A stretch of DNA of 64,000 bases from Paraburkholderia sp. C35 (GTDB taxonomy: Bacteria; Pseudomonadota; Gammaproteobacteria; Burkholderiales; Burkholderiaceae). Below are positions 6,847-16,211 of this stretch, one piece after another (the first letter of the stretch is position 1; each line of letters opens with the position of its first letter). Under the pieces are notes generated by a model. The model was given only the letters and a program-made list of their open reading frames with translations, was not told the DNA's origin and did no database searches. The position numbers and the translations under genes were made by a program. Where the stretch lies: positions 1 to 64,000 of the forward strand of contig NZ_QBUY01000017.1 in assembly GCF_003121405.1 (NCBI RefSeq), given 5' to 3'.

Positions 6847-8268
6847 ATGAGCAGATTGATCGTCGTTTCAAACCGCGTCGCGCCGACTCAGGAAGGACGC
6901 CCCGCAGCGGGCGGTCTCGCAATCGGCGTACTGGACGCCCTGAAGGAAACGGGAGGTGTGTGGTTCGGCTGGAGTGGCGAGATCGTCACCGAGCCGTCGG
7001 CGCCCATTATCGAGAAACAGGGCAACGTGACCTACGCCACCGTCGGGCTGACCAAGCGCGATTACGACCAGTATTACCGCGGGTTTTCGAATGCGACGCT
7101 GTGGCCGACTTTCCACTATCGCAACGATTTGTCGCGCTACGACCGGCAGGAATATGCCGGGTATCTGCGGGTGAACGTGACACTCGCAAAGCAGTTGAAG
7201 GAATTGCTGCAGCCGGACGACATCATCTGGGTGCACGACTATCACCTGTTGCCGTTCGCGCGCTGCCTGCGCGATCTGGGTGTGAAGAACCCGATCGGCT
7301 TTTTCCTGCACATTCCGTTTCCGGTGCCGGAAGTGATGCGCACCGTGCCGCCGCACGAAGAGCTCGTGAAATGCATGTGCAGTTATGACGTGGTCGGTTT
7401 CCAGACGGATGCGGACCGCCAGTCGTTCGTCGATTACATCGAGCGCGGCAATCACGGCACCTCGAGCGATGAAAACATGATCCACGCGTACGGGCGCTTC
7501 CTGAAGGTCGGGGCTTATCCGATCGGCATCTATCCGGACGCCATCGCGAAAGCCGCCGATCAGTTCAGCGACCGCAAGCAGGTGCGCAGCCTGCGCGACG
7601 CGATGCGCGGCCGCAAGCTGATTATGAGCGTCGACCGGCTCGATTATTCGAAGGGCCTCGTCGAGCGGTTTCAGGCGTTTGAGCGGCTACTGCTGAACGC
7701 GCCGGGCTGGCATGGCCGTGTATCGCTCGTGCAGATCGCGCCGCCGACGCGCGCCGACGTGCAGACCTATCAGCGCATCCGGCAGAACCTGGAAGGCGAG
7801 GCGGGGCGCATCAATGGCCGCTTCGCGCAACTCGACTGGACGCCTATTCAGTACCTGAATCGCAAGTACGAGCGCAATCTGCTGATGGCGCTGTTCCGTC
7901 AGTCGCAGGTCGGCTATGTGACGCCGCTGCGCGACGGCATGAACCTCGTCGCGAAAGAGTACGTGGCGTCGCAGGATCCCGCCGATCCCGGCGTGCTGGT
8001 GCTGTCGCAGTTCGCGGGCGCTGCCGAGCAGTTGCCGGGCGCGCTGGTCGTCAATCCGTTCGATCTGTCGCAGATGGCCGAGGCGCTCGAACGCGCGCTG
8101 TCGATGCCGCTCGCCGAGCGTCAGGCGCGTCATGCCGACATGATGGCGCCGCTGCGCGAGAACAATCTTTCCGTGTGGCGCGACACGTTCCTCGCGGATT
8201 TGCGGCACGTCGCGACGGCTTCGTCGGTGACGGAGAAGGCGGTCAAACGCGTGGACGTGACGGTTTGA
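6847..8268 (+). CDS. otsA: Alpha,alpha-trehalose-6-phosphate synthase
   Basis: 473 residues, the normal length for the GT20 family. It makes trehalose-6-phosphate from UDP-glucose and glucose-6-phosphate in the cytoplasm. Family motifs: N-terminal SNRV with AAGGLAIGVLDAL, GWSGE, VHDYHLLPFARCLR, SVDRLDYSKGLVERF (with the Arg and Lys that hold the donor phosphates), and TPLRDGMNLVAKEYV. GAGGTGGAG precedes the ATG. No otsB phosphatase gene is near, so the second step is encoded elsewhere. A -24/-12 promoter and two sigma-54 activator genes upstream suggest nitrogen- or stress-linked control. A terminator follows. Confidence 0.97.
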   Translation: MSRLIVVSNRVAPTQEGRPAAGGLAIGVLDALKETGGVWFGWSGEIVTEPSAPIIEKQGNVTYATVGLTKRDYDQYYRGFSNATLWPTFHYRNDLSRYDRQEYAGYLRVNVTLAKQLKELLQPDDIIWVHDYHLLPFARCLRDLGVKNPIGFFLHIPFPVPEVMRTVPPHEELVKCMCSYDVVGFQTDADRQSFVDYIERGNHGTSSDENMIHAYGRFLKVGAYPIGIYPDAIAKAADQFSDRKQVRSLRDAMRGRKLIMSVDRLDYSKGLVERFQAFERLLLNAPGWHGRVSLVQIAPPTRADVQTYQRIRQNLEGEAGRINGRFAQLDWTPIQYLNRKYERNLLMALFRQSQVGYVTPLRDGMNLVAKEYVASQDPADPGVLVLSQFAGAAEQLPGALVVNPFDLSQMAEALERALSMPLAERQARHADMMAPLRENNLSVWRDTFLADLRHVATASSVTEKAVKRVDVTV

Positions 8269-8335
8269 GATGGCGTGAGAAGAGGGTGGAGACGATGTGA
8301 GACCATGCCGCCAGGCTGGCGCGCAGGTTCACGAA

Positions 8336-8362
8336 CGGCAGCCCTTGCGGGCTGCCGTTTTT
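8336..8362 (+). terminator. Rho-independent terminator of otsA
   Basis: A perfect 9-bp stem (8336-8344 with 8349-8357), loop ttgc and five T form the site. It lies between otsA and the convergent gene at 8409. Confidence 0.88.
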
Positions 8363-8408
8363 ATTTCCGGCTTGCTTTCGACCAACTGCTGTCGAGCCGA
8401 CCGAAGCG

Positions 8409-8999
8409 TCAGGCGTGCTGCTGGCTCAATTCGGGCAGCGGCACGGGCGTCTGAAGCGGATCGAAATCCGCCCATCGGCCGCGCTGCCAGTGGCCGGTCG
8501 CGCGCTCGATATCGGCGCCGCCTGCTTCGCGCAGAATGGTCGCTGCTTCCATCTGATTTTCCGGGCACACATGCACGGCGACGAGCACGCCCGAATCGCG
8601 AATCTCGTGATGCACGACTTCGCGATGCGCATGCGGAGCGCCCGGCGAATAGGCCATCTTGCTGAGCATCGAGCCAAGGTACGCGCCGACACCTGCCGCG
8701 ATCGCGACGATCGGCATCGACGCCGAGAACGCCGTGAACACCGCGACGCCGACCACGGCACCCGCGACAGCGCCAAAGGTCATCGAACGCAAACGCCGAC
8801 GCGTTGACGGCGGCGGTGCAGCCGTGATGGTGGGTGCATCGGCTGCGTGTTCGCCCAGTGTGTGGCGCGCGTGCTGGCCGCGCGGATTGACGAAGAACAG
8901 CGTGCCGTCCTCGCCGGGAAAGCCGTGATCGAACAGCGTTTGCGCGGCGTCTTCGGCAGCGGGGAAGGTGGTGAAACGTCCAGCGACGATGAGTGACAT
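8409..8999 (-). CDS. Hypothetical protein with central glycine-zipper-like membrane segment
   Basis: 196 residues. The N-terminal part (MSLIVAGRFTTFPAAEDAAQ) looks like the alpha/beta start of general-stress or DUF1269-type proteins. The middle (about 75-110) is hydrophobic and Gly/Ala-rich (FGAVAGAVVGVAVF, AAGVGAYLGSML), like a glycine zipper. The C-terminal part repeats an alpha/beta pattern (GVLVAVHVCPENQ, ATILREAGG) and ends with WQRGRWADFDPLQTP. It is convergent with otsA. Relatives in this group are usually labelled hypothetical membrane or stress proteins. Specific role unknown. Confidence 0.75.
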   Translation of the reverse strand: MSLIVAGRFTTFPAAEDAAQTLFDHGFPGEDGTLFFVNPRGQHARHTLGEHAADAPTITAAPPPSTRRRLRSMTFGAVAGAVVGVAVFTAFSASMPIVAIAAGVGAYLGSMLSKMAYSPGAPHAHREVVHHEIRDSGVLVAVHVCPENQMEAATILREAGGADIERATGHWQRGRWADFDPLQTPVPLPELSQQHA

Positions 9000-9158
9000 G
9001 GCGCCCCCTATCGTTCAAAGGCCTGAAGTTCGAAGGCCGGAGCGAAGCGTGCGCGGTGCGTTACGTCGGACCGCGCTCGAAAGCACAGGCTTCGTCTACA
9101 AGAATAGGCGCAAAGCGGGACGATGGAGAGCGTGAGCGGCAGGTAGCCGGTGAGTCTG

Positions 9159-10598
9159 TCAGGCGATGGATGCGCTGTGACGCACGCGCATCGTGCTGAC
9201 CATCGCGCCCGCGCCCGCGAAGCAGGCCGCCACATACAGCGCGATCACCGGACCATGCTGCGGCGCGATGCCGAAGATCAGCGCAACCAGCGCCGAGCCG
9301 AGCGTCTGCCCCGTGAGGCGCGCCGTGCCGAGCATGCCGCTCGCGCCGCCGCTGCGATGGCGCGGCGCGGCAGACAGCATCGTGCGATTGTTCGGCGACT
9401 GAAAGATGCCAAAGCCCGCGCCGCACAGCGCCATGCGCCACACGATCTCGAAAGGCGCCGGATGCGCGCCGAGCGTCGCGAGCAGCAGCAGGCCGATGGC
9501 GAGCGTCGCGAGTCCGAGTCCACCGAGCCAGCCCGCCGAAATCCGGTCCGACAGCACGCCCGACAGCGGCGCCGCGCCGACGATCACGAGCGGCCACGGC
9601 GTCATCAGCAGCCCTGTCTCGACCTGCGACAGGCCGAGATTGTTCTGCAGCAGGAACGGCAGCGACACGAACGCGAGCATCTGCGCACAGAACGAACAGA
9701 CCGACGTGCCCACCGACAGCGCAAAAATAGGAATGCGCAGCAGATCGACGGGCAGCAGCGGCGCGGATTGCGAGAGTTGCCGCCGCACGAAGAAATAGCC
9801 GATCGCGACGGCGCCGATCAGCTCGAAGGCGACGAAGCCGTAGCGCTCGCCATGACCGAGTCCATCGACTGCGAAGATCAGCAGGCCGAATACGAACGCG
9901 ATCATCACCGCACTCGTGTAGTCGTAGGGCGACGGATGGCCTTCGTTGCGCGGCAACGCGCGCAAGCCGACCGCGATGGCCGCGACGCCGATCGGCACGT
10001 TGATCGCGAACAGCCACGGCCACGGCGCGACGGCGAGCACGCCCGACGCAACCGTCGGTCCGACCGCCGATGAAATCGCCACCACCATCGCATTGATCGC
10101 GATACCGCGCCCGAGCCGCGCGGGCGGATAGATCATGCGTACAAGGGCGGTGTTCACGCTCATGATGCCCGCCGCGCCGAAGCCCTGGATCACGCGGTCG
10201 AGCGCAAGCGTCGGCAGCGACGTGGCGAGTGCACAGCCGAGCGACGCAACCGTGAACAGCACCATGCCGCCCAGATAGACGCGCCGGTAGCCGATGCGGT
10301 CGCCCAGCGACGACAGCGGCAGCAGCGAGATCGTTACGGAGAGTTGATACGCGTTGACGATCCAGATCGAACTGGCGGCGCTCGCGCGCAGATTGCGGGC
10401 GATAGTCGGCAGTGCGACGTTGGCGATCGCGCTGTCGAGCACGGCGAGCGTGATGCCCAGCGCGACCACGAGAATGGCCCAGTAACGCTGCGGGATCGGT
10501 AATCCGAGTTCGGGTTCCGGAGCGGCGGCGGAAGAAGATGCGGCGTGGCGCGAAGCGTCCGTAGGTTGGCGGTGGTCAGTCGACGAAGAAGCTTGCAT
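9159..10598 (-). CDS. MFS drug efflux transporter, DHA2 (14-TM, EmrB/QacA-like) family
   Basis: 479 residues. After a hydrophilic head of about 35 residues, TM1 carries the DHA-type motif LDSAIANVALPTIARNL. The loop motif GDRIGYRRVYLGG follows, and TM5 carries the antiporter motif around AISSAVGPTVASGVLA. Many further hydrophobic helices follow, enough for 13-14 segments. It probably exports drugs or toxic metabolites by proton antiport at the inner membrane. No membrane-fusion protein or regulator gene adjoins, so it is not a complete EmrAB set. The substrate cannot be predicted. Confidence 0.9.
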   Translation of the reverse strand: MQASSSTDHRQPTDASRHAASSSAAAPEPELGLPIPQRYWAILVVALGITLAVLDSAIANVALPTIARNLRASAASSIWIVNAYQLSVTISLLPLSSLGDRIGYRRVYLGGMVLFTVASLGCALATSLPTLALDRVIQGFGAAGIMSVNTALVRMIYPPARLGRGIAINAMVVAISSAVGPTVASGVLAVAPWPWLFAINVPIGVAAIAVGLRALPRNEGHPSPYDYTSAVMIAFVFGLLIFAVDGLGHGERYGFVAFELIGAVAIGYFFVRRQLSQSAPLLPVDLLRIPIFALSVGTSVCSFCAQMLAFVSLPFLLQNNLGLSQVETGLLMTPWPLVIVGAAPLSGVLSDRISAGWLGGLGLATLAIGLLLLATLGAHPAPFEIVWRMALCGAGFGIFQSPNNRTMLSAAPRHRSGGASGMLGTARLTGQTLGSALVALIFGIAPQHGPVIALYVAACFAGAGAMVSTMRVRHSASIA

Positions 10599-10777
10599 TG
10601 TGTTGTTGTGTTGAACTACGAGGCTCGGCGCCGGGACGCCGTCGTCAGTAGAGTCCAGGATTGTGATTCCTGTCGTCGTTGCAATGTACTTTCACGCAGC
10701 AATCACTTCGCACCGGCGTGGCTAGAGCGCACATCGCGCCCCGGCCCCGCCGGGCCATGCAGAACAGTTCTCGCGCG

Positions 10778-11287
10778 CTACTTCAGTTCGTACAGACCCG
10801 TGTAGGTGGCCGAATCGATTTCATTCAGATGCGTCATGTAGCGCGCGACGGCATTCGTCGTGTCGGCGGTGAGCGGCAGGTTCGCCACCTTCAGCGCGTG
10901 CACGCGAAAGATGAAGCGATGCGGCTTGTCGCCGCGCGGCGGCGCCGCGCCGCCCAAGCCAACCGTGCCGTAATCGTTGCGCAATTGCAGCGCGCCCGGC
11001 GGCAGCAGACTGCCGTCGGCCTTGCCGGCATTCCGCGGCAGCGAGCGGGCATCGACGGGGATGTTGACCACGACCCACTGCCAGAAGCCGCTGCCCGTCG
11101 GCGCATCGGGATCGTAGACGGTGAGCGCGAGACTTTGCGCGTCGGCGGGCGGTGCGTCCCATTGCAGCGCAGGCGACACGTTCTCACCTTCGCCCGACAC
11201 ACCGAACGATTTGTCGTTCATCTCCTGCGCTTTCGGCATGAAGCCGTTGGCGGGAAAGTCGTCCGACCAGATTCGGAAATCAGCCAT
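10778..11287 (-). CDS. YbhB/YbcL family (PEBP/Raf-kinase-inhibitor-like) protein
   Basis: 169 residues from ATG 11285-11287. AAGGAGG sits 6 bases upstream of this ATG and only 3 from an ATG directly before it. PEBP-family motifs are visible: the ligand-site region DPDAPTGSGFWQWVVVNIP, the GxxxPPRGDKPHRFIF motif and the C-terminal helix. The bacterial proteins are cytoplasmic, bind phosphate-like ligands and have no settled function. No signal peptide is present. Confidence 0.9.
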   Translation of the reverse strand: MADFRIWSDDFPANGFMPKAQEMNDKSFGVSGEGENVSPALQWDAPPADAQSLALTVYDPDAPTGSGFWQWVVVNIPVDARSLPRNAGKADGSLLPPGALQLRNDYGTVGLGGAAPPRGDKPHRFIFRVHALKVANLPLTADTTNAVARYMTHLNEIDSATYTGLYELK

Positions 11288-11459
11288 CATGCGCCTCCTT
11301 AGGTGGATGGTTCCAGGATGGGCAGGCGCCACTGGGAGAGCGCATGCAAGAGGGCATCGAAGACTCCCGGTGAGCCAATCGAGTGTAGCACCAGCGTCTT
11401 GCAAACACGCTGGCGCGCAGGGCGAATGCGCCGCAAAGCATGGCGTTGCAGGCGCAACG

Positions 11460-11906
11460 TCAGGCGCGTTCTTCGTGCTGCGGCGCGTCGCCGTGCAGCC
11501 AGTCGGTCAGCCGTTGCAACACGCCGTCGATGTCACGATTCGCTCCGCGCAACGCGCATTCCCATACGGTGGCGACACGCCAGCCGGCGTCGCGCAGCGC
11601 GGCTTGCGCTTTCGCATCGTTGGCGCGATTGCGGCCGATCTTGTCGCGCCAGAATTCCGGCCGCGTCTGCGGCCATTTGAAGAGATGACAATCGTGGCCG
11701 TGCCAGAAGCAGCCGTGCACGAAGATCACCGCGCGATAGCGCGGCAACACGATGTCCGGGCGTCCGGGCAGATCGCGCGCGTCGAGCCGGAAGCGGAAGC
11801 CGCGACGATGCAGCAGGCTGCGGACGAGCATTTCAGGTTTCGTGTTGCGGCCGCGAATGCCGGACATCATCCGGCTGCGCGTGGCCGCATCGACGATATC
11901 GACCAT
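11460..11906 (-). CDS. vsr: Very short patch repair endonuclease
   Basis: 148 residues. Vsr nicks DNA 5' of the T in T:G mismatches that arise when 5-methylcytosine in the Dcm site deaminates. Signature parts are the start SRMMSGIRGRNTKPE, GRPDIVLPRYRAVIFVHGCF with the catalytic Asp, and WHGHDCHLFKWP with the catalytic and zinc-binding His/Cys residues. It begins 13 bases after the stop of the methyltransferase gene on the same strand, as in dcm-vsr operons. Confidence 0.96.
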   Translation of the reverse strand: MVDIVDAATRSRMMSGIRGRNTKPEMLVRSLLHRRGFRFRLDARDLPGRPDIVLPRYRAVIFVHGCFWHGHDCHLFKWPQTRPEFWRDKIGRNRANDAKAQAALRDAGWRVATVWECALRGANRDIDGVLQRLTDWLHGDAPQHEERA

Positions 11907-11919
11907 TACAGCGCGACCA

Positions 11920-13209
11920 TTACAGCGCGGGTTCCGCCGCGCGTTCGCTGCTTTCGTCGCGTGCCGCGCGGGTCAGCGCGCGCACATGCGGCAACATGAT
12001 GCGCGCGACTTCGCGCATCACGGGCACGACCACGCTGTTGCCGAACTGACGATACGCCTGGGTATCGCTGACGGGAATCCGGTAAGTGTCGGGGAAACCC
12101 ATCAGACGTGCGCATTCGCGTGGCGTCAGGCGGCGCGGGCGCTGCTTCTCGCCCTGATAGACGAGGATCTCCGAACCGTCCTTGTGATAGCGCGCCGACA
12201 GCGTGCGCGTCACGCTCTGCGGATACGCCATCCCATAACCAAAGCCGTTGCCCGCCGCGCGATGCTTGTCCGCGTAGTTCTGCAGATAGGTCCACAGCTT
12301 GGGCGTGAGCGTGTATTTGGGCTGCACGCGGCGCGCGGCGTGATCGAAGAAACGGTCGGCGTCCCACGGCAGCACGGGTTCGCTGCCGTCCGTGCGATGC
12401 AGGATCGACGCGAGTCTCGGGCCTTCTTCGGGCAGGCGCAGATCGTCCCACGAGAACGAGGTCTTGCCGCGAAAGCCGACGATGATGATCCGCTCGCGAT
12501 GTTGCGGCGTGAAATGCGCGCCGTCGATCACGCGGTAATGCACTTCGTAGCCGAGTTCGTTGCGCAGCGTTTGCAGGATTACGTCGAAGGTGCGGCCTTT
12601 GTCGTGCGACAGCAGGTTCTTCACGTTCTCCAGCAGAAACGCAGCGGGGCGGCGCGCGGCGATGATGCGCGCGACATCGAAGAACAGCGTGCCTTGCGTC
12701 GAGCATTCGAAGCCATGCGGTCGGCCGAGCGCGTTCTTCTTGCTCACGCCCGCGATCGAAAACGGCTGGCAGGGGAAGCCGCCCAGCAGAATGTCGTGAT
12801 CGGGTACGGCGTCGGCAGGATAGGTGACGATGTCGCCGATCAGCGTGTGCTGGGTGGCGCCGTTGGGGAAGTTTTCCTGATAGGTCTTCTGCGAGAAATC
12901 ATTCCACTCGCTGGTGAACACGCACTGGCCGCCGTGCGATTCGAAGCCCATGCGAATGCCGCCGATGCCCGCGAACAGATCGATAAAACGCGCACTGTTC
13001 GCCTTGCCCGCGCGCTTGCTGGTCTGGCGCGCCGAGGTGGGAAAAAGCATTGCGCGCAAGGCGGGCTCGAGCATCGCCGGGCAGGGCGTGTCGCCTTTTT
13101 CCCAGCGGCGCACCGTCTTGATGTCCTTGCCGACATGCGCGGCGATTTCTTTTTGTGTGAAGCGGGTGCGCGCCTGCTTCAGCAGTTCAAGCGGTGAAGC
13201 CTGAGTCAC
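11920..13209 (-). CDS. dcm: DNA (cytosine-5) methyltransferase, Dcm type
   Basis: 429 residues from a GTG start (13207-13209) with AAGGA 5 bases upstream. A helix-turn-helix-like head ([20 protein letters not shown]) precedes the catalytic domain. Motif I is [18 protein letters not shown], motif IV is GGFPCQPFS with the catalytic Cys, motif VI is LENVKNL, motif VIII is QHRERI and motif X is FGNSVVVPV. The target-recognition stretch ([20 protein letters not shown]) closely follows E. coli Dcm as I remember it, so CCWGG methylation is predicted. The vsr gene follows. No restriction enzyme gene is beside it, so it seems to act as a solitary methylase. The 13210-13512 gap upstream shows no gene or site I can support. 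Confidence 0.95.
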   Translation of the reverse strand: MTQASPLELLKQARTRFTQKEIAAHVGKDIKTVRRWEKGDTPCPAMLEPALRAMLFPTSARQTSKRAGKANSARFIDLFAGIGGIRMGFESHGGQCVFTSEWNDFSQKTYQENFPNGATQHTLIGDIVTYPADAVPDHDILLGGFPCQPFSIAGVSKKNALGRPHGFECSTQGTLFFDVARIIAARRPAAFLLENVKNLLSHDKGRTFDVILQTLRNELGYEVHYRVIDGAHFTPQHRERIIIVGFRGKTSFSWDDLRLPEEGPRLASILHRTDGSEPVLPWDADRFFDHAARRVQPKYTLTPKLWTYLQNYADKHRAAGNGFGYGMAYPQSVTRTLSARYHKDGSEILVYQGEKQRPRRLTPRECARLMGFPDTYRIPVSDTQAYRQFGNSVVVPVMREVARIMLPHVRALTRAARDESSERAAEPAL

Positions 13210-13512
13210 AGGAGTCCTTGCTGGGTATTTTTGCGGACATTATGACCTATGAATGTCCCTAATTTGCGATCAGCAGGGGTTCCGCGGACAAATTTTGCTG
13301 TGTCGGACGACGAAGACGGGGGGAGAAGAAAGGAAAGGCAGCCCCGGCGACGCGCCAGATGATCCTGTCGCTGCGTCGCCGGGTGTTCGCGCTGCGGGGT
13401 CACAGCATCGTGGAAGGATGCACGACGGGTCAATGAATGTTAAACGGGCTGCGCGTGTGCGACCTAGGGGCACGCTGCCGCAGCAGAACTTTCCCGCGCC
13501 GTGCTGTGCTGC

Positions 13513-13836
13513 TCAGCGCTTGCGGCGCACGCGGTGACGGTTCGCGTCGCGCGATGCGGCGGGCCGCACGCTCGTCACGGGCAGCGGCACCAGTTCCTTC
13601 GTGCACAGGTCGTCGAGCTGCAGCAGCAGGTCGTCGATGGCGCAGAGCTGCGAGTTCGTCAGATGCTCGGCTTCGAGCAGCTCGAACAGCCGCTTGCGCC
13701 AGTAGTCGGCCGGGAGGATCGCCCCACCCAGGTCGCCATGCATCGAAGGCCGCATGACGCGGGCTATGTGCGCGATGTCCTGATCGATCAGAGTCGATTT
13801 GAACGATCCCGCCGACGGTGTGAGGTAATGGTCCAT
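13513..13836 (-). CDS. Hypothetical protein
   Basis: 107 residues. A helical, Leu-rich middle (FELLEAEHLTNSQLCAIDDLLLQLDDLC) lies between a mixed N-terminus and a strongly basic tail (SRDANRHRVRRKR). No known motif is recognised. Codon use and composition look coding, and the gene stands alone between dcm and the small genes at 14000. The basic tail could bind nucleic acid, but that is only a guess. Confidence 0.6.
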   Translation of the reverse strand: MDHYLTPSAGSFKSTLIDQDIAHIARVMRPSMHGDLGGAILPADYWRKRLFELLEAEHLTNSQLCAIDDLLLQLDDLCTKELVPLPVTSVRPAASRDANRHRVRRKR

Positions 13837-13976
13837 GCCCGCACAACGGCAGGCTTCAGAGAAACTTTAGGGTCGATTCGAAAATATTTTTGCTGCGCGC
13901 TTTGTCGGGCCGGGTTTGACGGCGTCGCGGGCAGCGGAGGAAAGGTCGTCGAGTGGCGGCCTGTCGACGTCTCAGG

Positions 13977-14060
13977 TCATGTCAGTGCGAGCGCGAGGCT
14001 GCAGGTGAGCACGACGATCATCAGGCCGGCGGCAACAGCGAGGTTGTACGGGTAGGGCAT
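13977..14060 (-). CDS. Possible 27-residue membrane peptide
   Basis: The short frame starts MPYPYNLAVAAGLMIVVLTC and ends LALALT before TGA. It would be one hydrophobic helix with almost no loops, like known small membrane subunits. Only a weak AGG-type ribosome site is seen upstream. The hydrophobic pattern is striking for a chance frame, but nothing else proves it. Confidence 0.3.
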   Translation of the reverse strand: MPYPYNLAVAAGLMIVVLTCSLALALT

Positions 14061-14282
14061 CTGTCAACCTGACGAATCGTAGGAGTGACGAGATGATAAG
14101 AGGATGCCGCGAGTCCGTCCGCAGGCAAATCGCGCGTTAGGTGGGAGAGCGCACACTGGCTTGTAGCGCTCGCGCCGATGTCCCGCCGGGCGGCCTTCCG
14201 GCGCATGCCGGGACGCGATTGCGTGTGGCTTTTTCGCGTCGTGCGAGGCGCGGCGCACGACGCAGTGAACATGCGCCTGGCG

Positions 14283-14552
14283 TCAGGCCGGCTGGTCGGG
14301 ATTCGTGACCGGCTTTGCCGCGCCTTCGAGGAAACGGCGCGTCGCTTCGAACGATTGCAGCATCTGGTCCGGCCACGGGTTTTGCCGCATCACGGCCTGG
14401 TGGTTTTCGAACGCCGAGTTCAGCAGCTTCGACAGTTCGGGCGAATTCAGATGGCGCAGCAGCACGCTGACGGCGATGGCTGTCGCCTGGCTGGCGCCCG
14501 CTGTCTGCAGTTCGGAAGTGGTGAGGGCGGCGAGTTGCTTGTTGATGTCCAT
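14283..14552 (-). CDS. Small hypothetical protein
   Basis: 89 residues starting MDINKQLAALTTSELQ, with GAAGGA 8 bases before the ATG. It is predicted mostly helical, with no signal or membrane segment. A NPWPDQMLQSFEATRRFLE stretch resembles phasin-like or DNA-associated small helical proteins, but no family is recognised. Start, ribosome site and amino-acid make-up support a real gene. Confidence 0.7.
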   Translation of the reverse strand: MDINKQLAALTTSELQTAGASQATAIAVSVLLRHLNSPELSKLLNSAFENHQAVMRQNPWPDQMLQSFEATRRFLEGAAKPVTNPDQPA

Positions 14553-14781
14553 GGTGTGTCCTTCGTTGTGCGGCAGGTGATGCGCGAAATGCGTGATTTT
14601 GTCACGGGTGGGCGAGGCGGACCCGACGACGACCGTGCGCGGAATCGCCGTCCAGCGGCGTTATGCGGCCCAATCGCATTTCCCTCTCAAAAATGGGAAC
14701 TGTGTTTTAGCGATTCCGATAGTTTTCTCTGATAAGCATGGGCGTACACTTGTTACAACTGTTATCGCTTCGGAGTCGATC

Positions 14782-14907
14782 ATGCTTGCCACCTTCTTTG
14801 TGCTCTGGCCCTTCGCCGCCGCTTCGCTGTTCGCGCTCGCCCGATTCTTCGATCAGCGCGACCGGCAATTTGCCAAGGTTCAGGTGGTGGTGCGCCGTCA
14901 TCGGTGA
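14782..14907 (+). CDS. Possible small single-span membrane protein
   Basis: 41 residues from ATG 14782, with GGAG 7 bases upstream. MLATFFVLWPFAAASLFALA is a full hydrophobic helix, followed by a charged, basic tail (RFFDQRDRQF...VVRRHR), which fits an N-out/C-in membrane peptide. The terminator at 14976 follows. The frame stays open upstream to 14593, but that part is not protein-like. Confidence 0.45.
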   Translation: MLATFFVLWPFAAASLFALARFFDQRDRQFAKVQVVVRRHR

Positions 14908-14975
14908 ACGGCTGGGCGATCTGACTGGATTGGCGCGTCGCGTTGCCTTGCGACGGGGCTGCAGCAAACAAAAAA

Positions 14976-15008
14976 CCCGCATAGCGTGAGCTGTTGCGGG
15001 TTTTTTTT
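14976..15008. terminator. Terminator, usable from both strands
   Basis: The stem cccgc...gcggg (14976-14980 with 14996-15000) is extended by an inner AGC/GCT pair and flanked by A5 and T8. It lies between the small gene at 14782 and the minus-strand tRNA gene, so it can stop transcription both ways. Confidence 0.8.
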
Positions 15009-15030
15009 GCGGCGTCGTCCGTCGCCGATG

Positions 15031-15107
15031 TGGTCCCCCCGACAGGAATCGAACCTGTATCTAGCGCTTAGGAGGCACTTGTTCTATCCATTGAACTACG
15101 CGGAGGG
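15031..15107 (-). tRNA. tRNA-Arg, anticodon CCT
   Basis: 77 bases including encoded CCA. The acceptor stem CCCTCCG/CGGGGGG has one T-G pair. The anticodon stem AGTGC/GCGCT holds loop CTCCTAA (anticodon CCT), and the T arm is ACAGG-TTCGATT-CCTGT. It reads AGG codons. No duplicated 3' end is seen nearby, so no element seems inserted here. Confidence 0.96.
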
Positions 15108-15357
15108 GCCGCCGACGAGCGCAGAGTATAGCAAATCGCCCGTTCGCCAAAGCGGCTTTCGATGCGCGGACCGCCCGTGCGAACGCGCTGGCGTGCCGGA
15201 TCACGCTCGCCCGTCACCAACGCAAGCCGCGCACTGAACGTCGTCGCCACGCGCGGCTGACAGCCACGTATCGGTCAGCCAAAAAAGAAAACGGCCCGCC
15301 GGCTTTCGCCCTGCAGACCGCTCTATCCAGCAGACGGTTCCTGAAGAAATCCGTCGA

Positions 15358-15543
15358 TCAGAACTCCACGACAGCAAATTCTGCCTTGCCCACATCGCAA
15401 AGCGGGCAGCGCCAGTCTTCCGGAATATCGGCGAACCGCGTACCTGCCGCGATGCCTTCTTCGGGCAAACCTTCTTCTTCGTTATAGATCCAGCCACAAA
15501 TCAGGCAGACCCAGCTCTTATATTCGACGATCACTTCACTCAC
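15358..15543 (-). CDS. Rubredoxin
   Basis: 61 residues, a one-domain rubredoxin: small cytoplasmic electron carrier with a single Fe held by four Cys. Both knuckles are present, CLICG near the start and CPLCDVG near the end, with the typical YNEEEG and GTRFADIPEDW segments between. The partner oxidoreductase is not encoded nearby. In other bacteria such rubredoxins serve alkane hydroxylases or oxidative-stress enzymes, and nothing here tells which. Confidence 0.95.
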   Translation of the reverse strand: MSEVIVEYKSWVCLICGWIYNEEEGLPEEGIAAGTRFADIPEDWRCPLCDVGKAEFAVVEF

Positions 15544-15809
15544 GACACACGCTCTTCATTGATTCGATGCAAAATCCGCCAATCTGCCCCTTTATTGTGC
15601 ATACGGCGGCGACCCGCAATATTACCGGAATTTGACGAACGGCCTCCTTTTTGCGCTTTTTTTCCGTTTTAGATCAACGCGAAGCGGCATACATCCAGGC
15701 GAGGCGACGTCCGGCGCGCACGATTGCAGCGTGTATCCTTTGAGTGCGGTGTGGCCGTGCGCGAACGCGTGCCGCGCCCATCGAGCGGCACTAGCCAAGG
15801 AGAAGAAAA

Positions 15810-16211
15810 ATGCTGAATAAGAGATGGTTGGCCGGCGCAGTGTGCGCAGGCATGCTGGTCATGTCGGGCGTGGCGCATGCCGCGGGGGTCTCGTTCGTCG
15901 AGCCGAAGGACGGCGCAACCGTGAGCAACCCGATTCACGTGAAGTTTGCTGTCGAAGGCATGAAGGTCGTTCCCGCGGGCACGAGGACGGAAGGCACGGG
16001 GCATCATCATCTGATCATCGACGGGCAGCCGCTGCCGAAGGGCGAAGTCATTCCCGCCAACGACAAATCGCTGCATTTCGGCAAGGGCCAGACGGAAACG
16101 GAACTGACGTTGCCGCCGGGCGACCACACGCTGACGCTCGATTTCGGCGATGGCGCTCACCGTTCGTACGGCCCGGAAATGAGCAAGACCATCACGATCC
16201 ACGTGAAGTAA
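15810..16211 (+). CDS. DUF4399 domain secreted protein
   Basis: 133 residues with AGGAG before the ATG. A clear Sec signal peptide ends at GVAHA (cleavage about residue 24). The mature part begins AGVSFVEPKDGATVSNPIHV and contains GTGHHHLIIDG and GDHTLTLDFGDGAHRSYGP, the pattern of the DUF4399 beta-sandwich domain. It is likely periplasmic. The His-rich HHH site might bind a metal, which is only inference. Confidence 0.88.
   Translation: MLNKRWLAGAVCAGMLVMSGVAHAAGVSFVEPKDGATVSNPIHVKFAVEGMKVVPAGTRTEGTGHHHLIIDGQPLPKGEVIPANDKSLHFGKGQTETELTLPPGDHTLTLDFGDGAHRSYGPEMSKTITIHVK

Noticed and set aside
9150..10073. Plus-strand open frame rich in Arg, Gln and His opposite the MFS gene
   Set aside because: The residue make-up is that of an antisense frame to a membrane protein gene.
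15031..15107. tRNA-Arg gene as an integration site
   Set aside because: No copy of its 3' end, integrase gene or composition shift is seen on either side.
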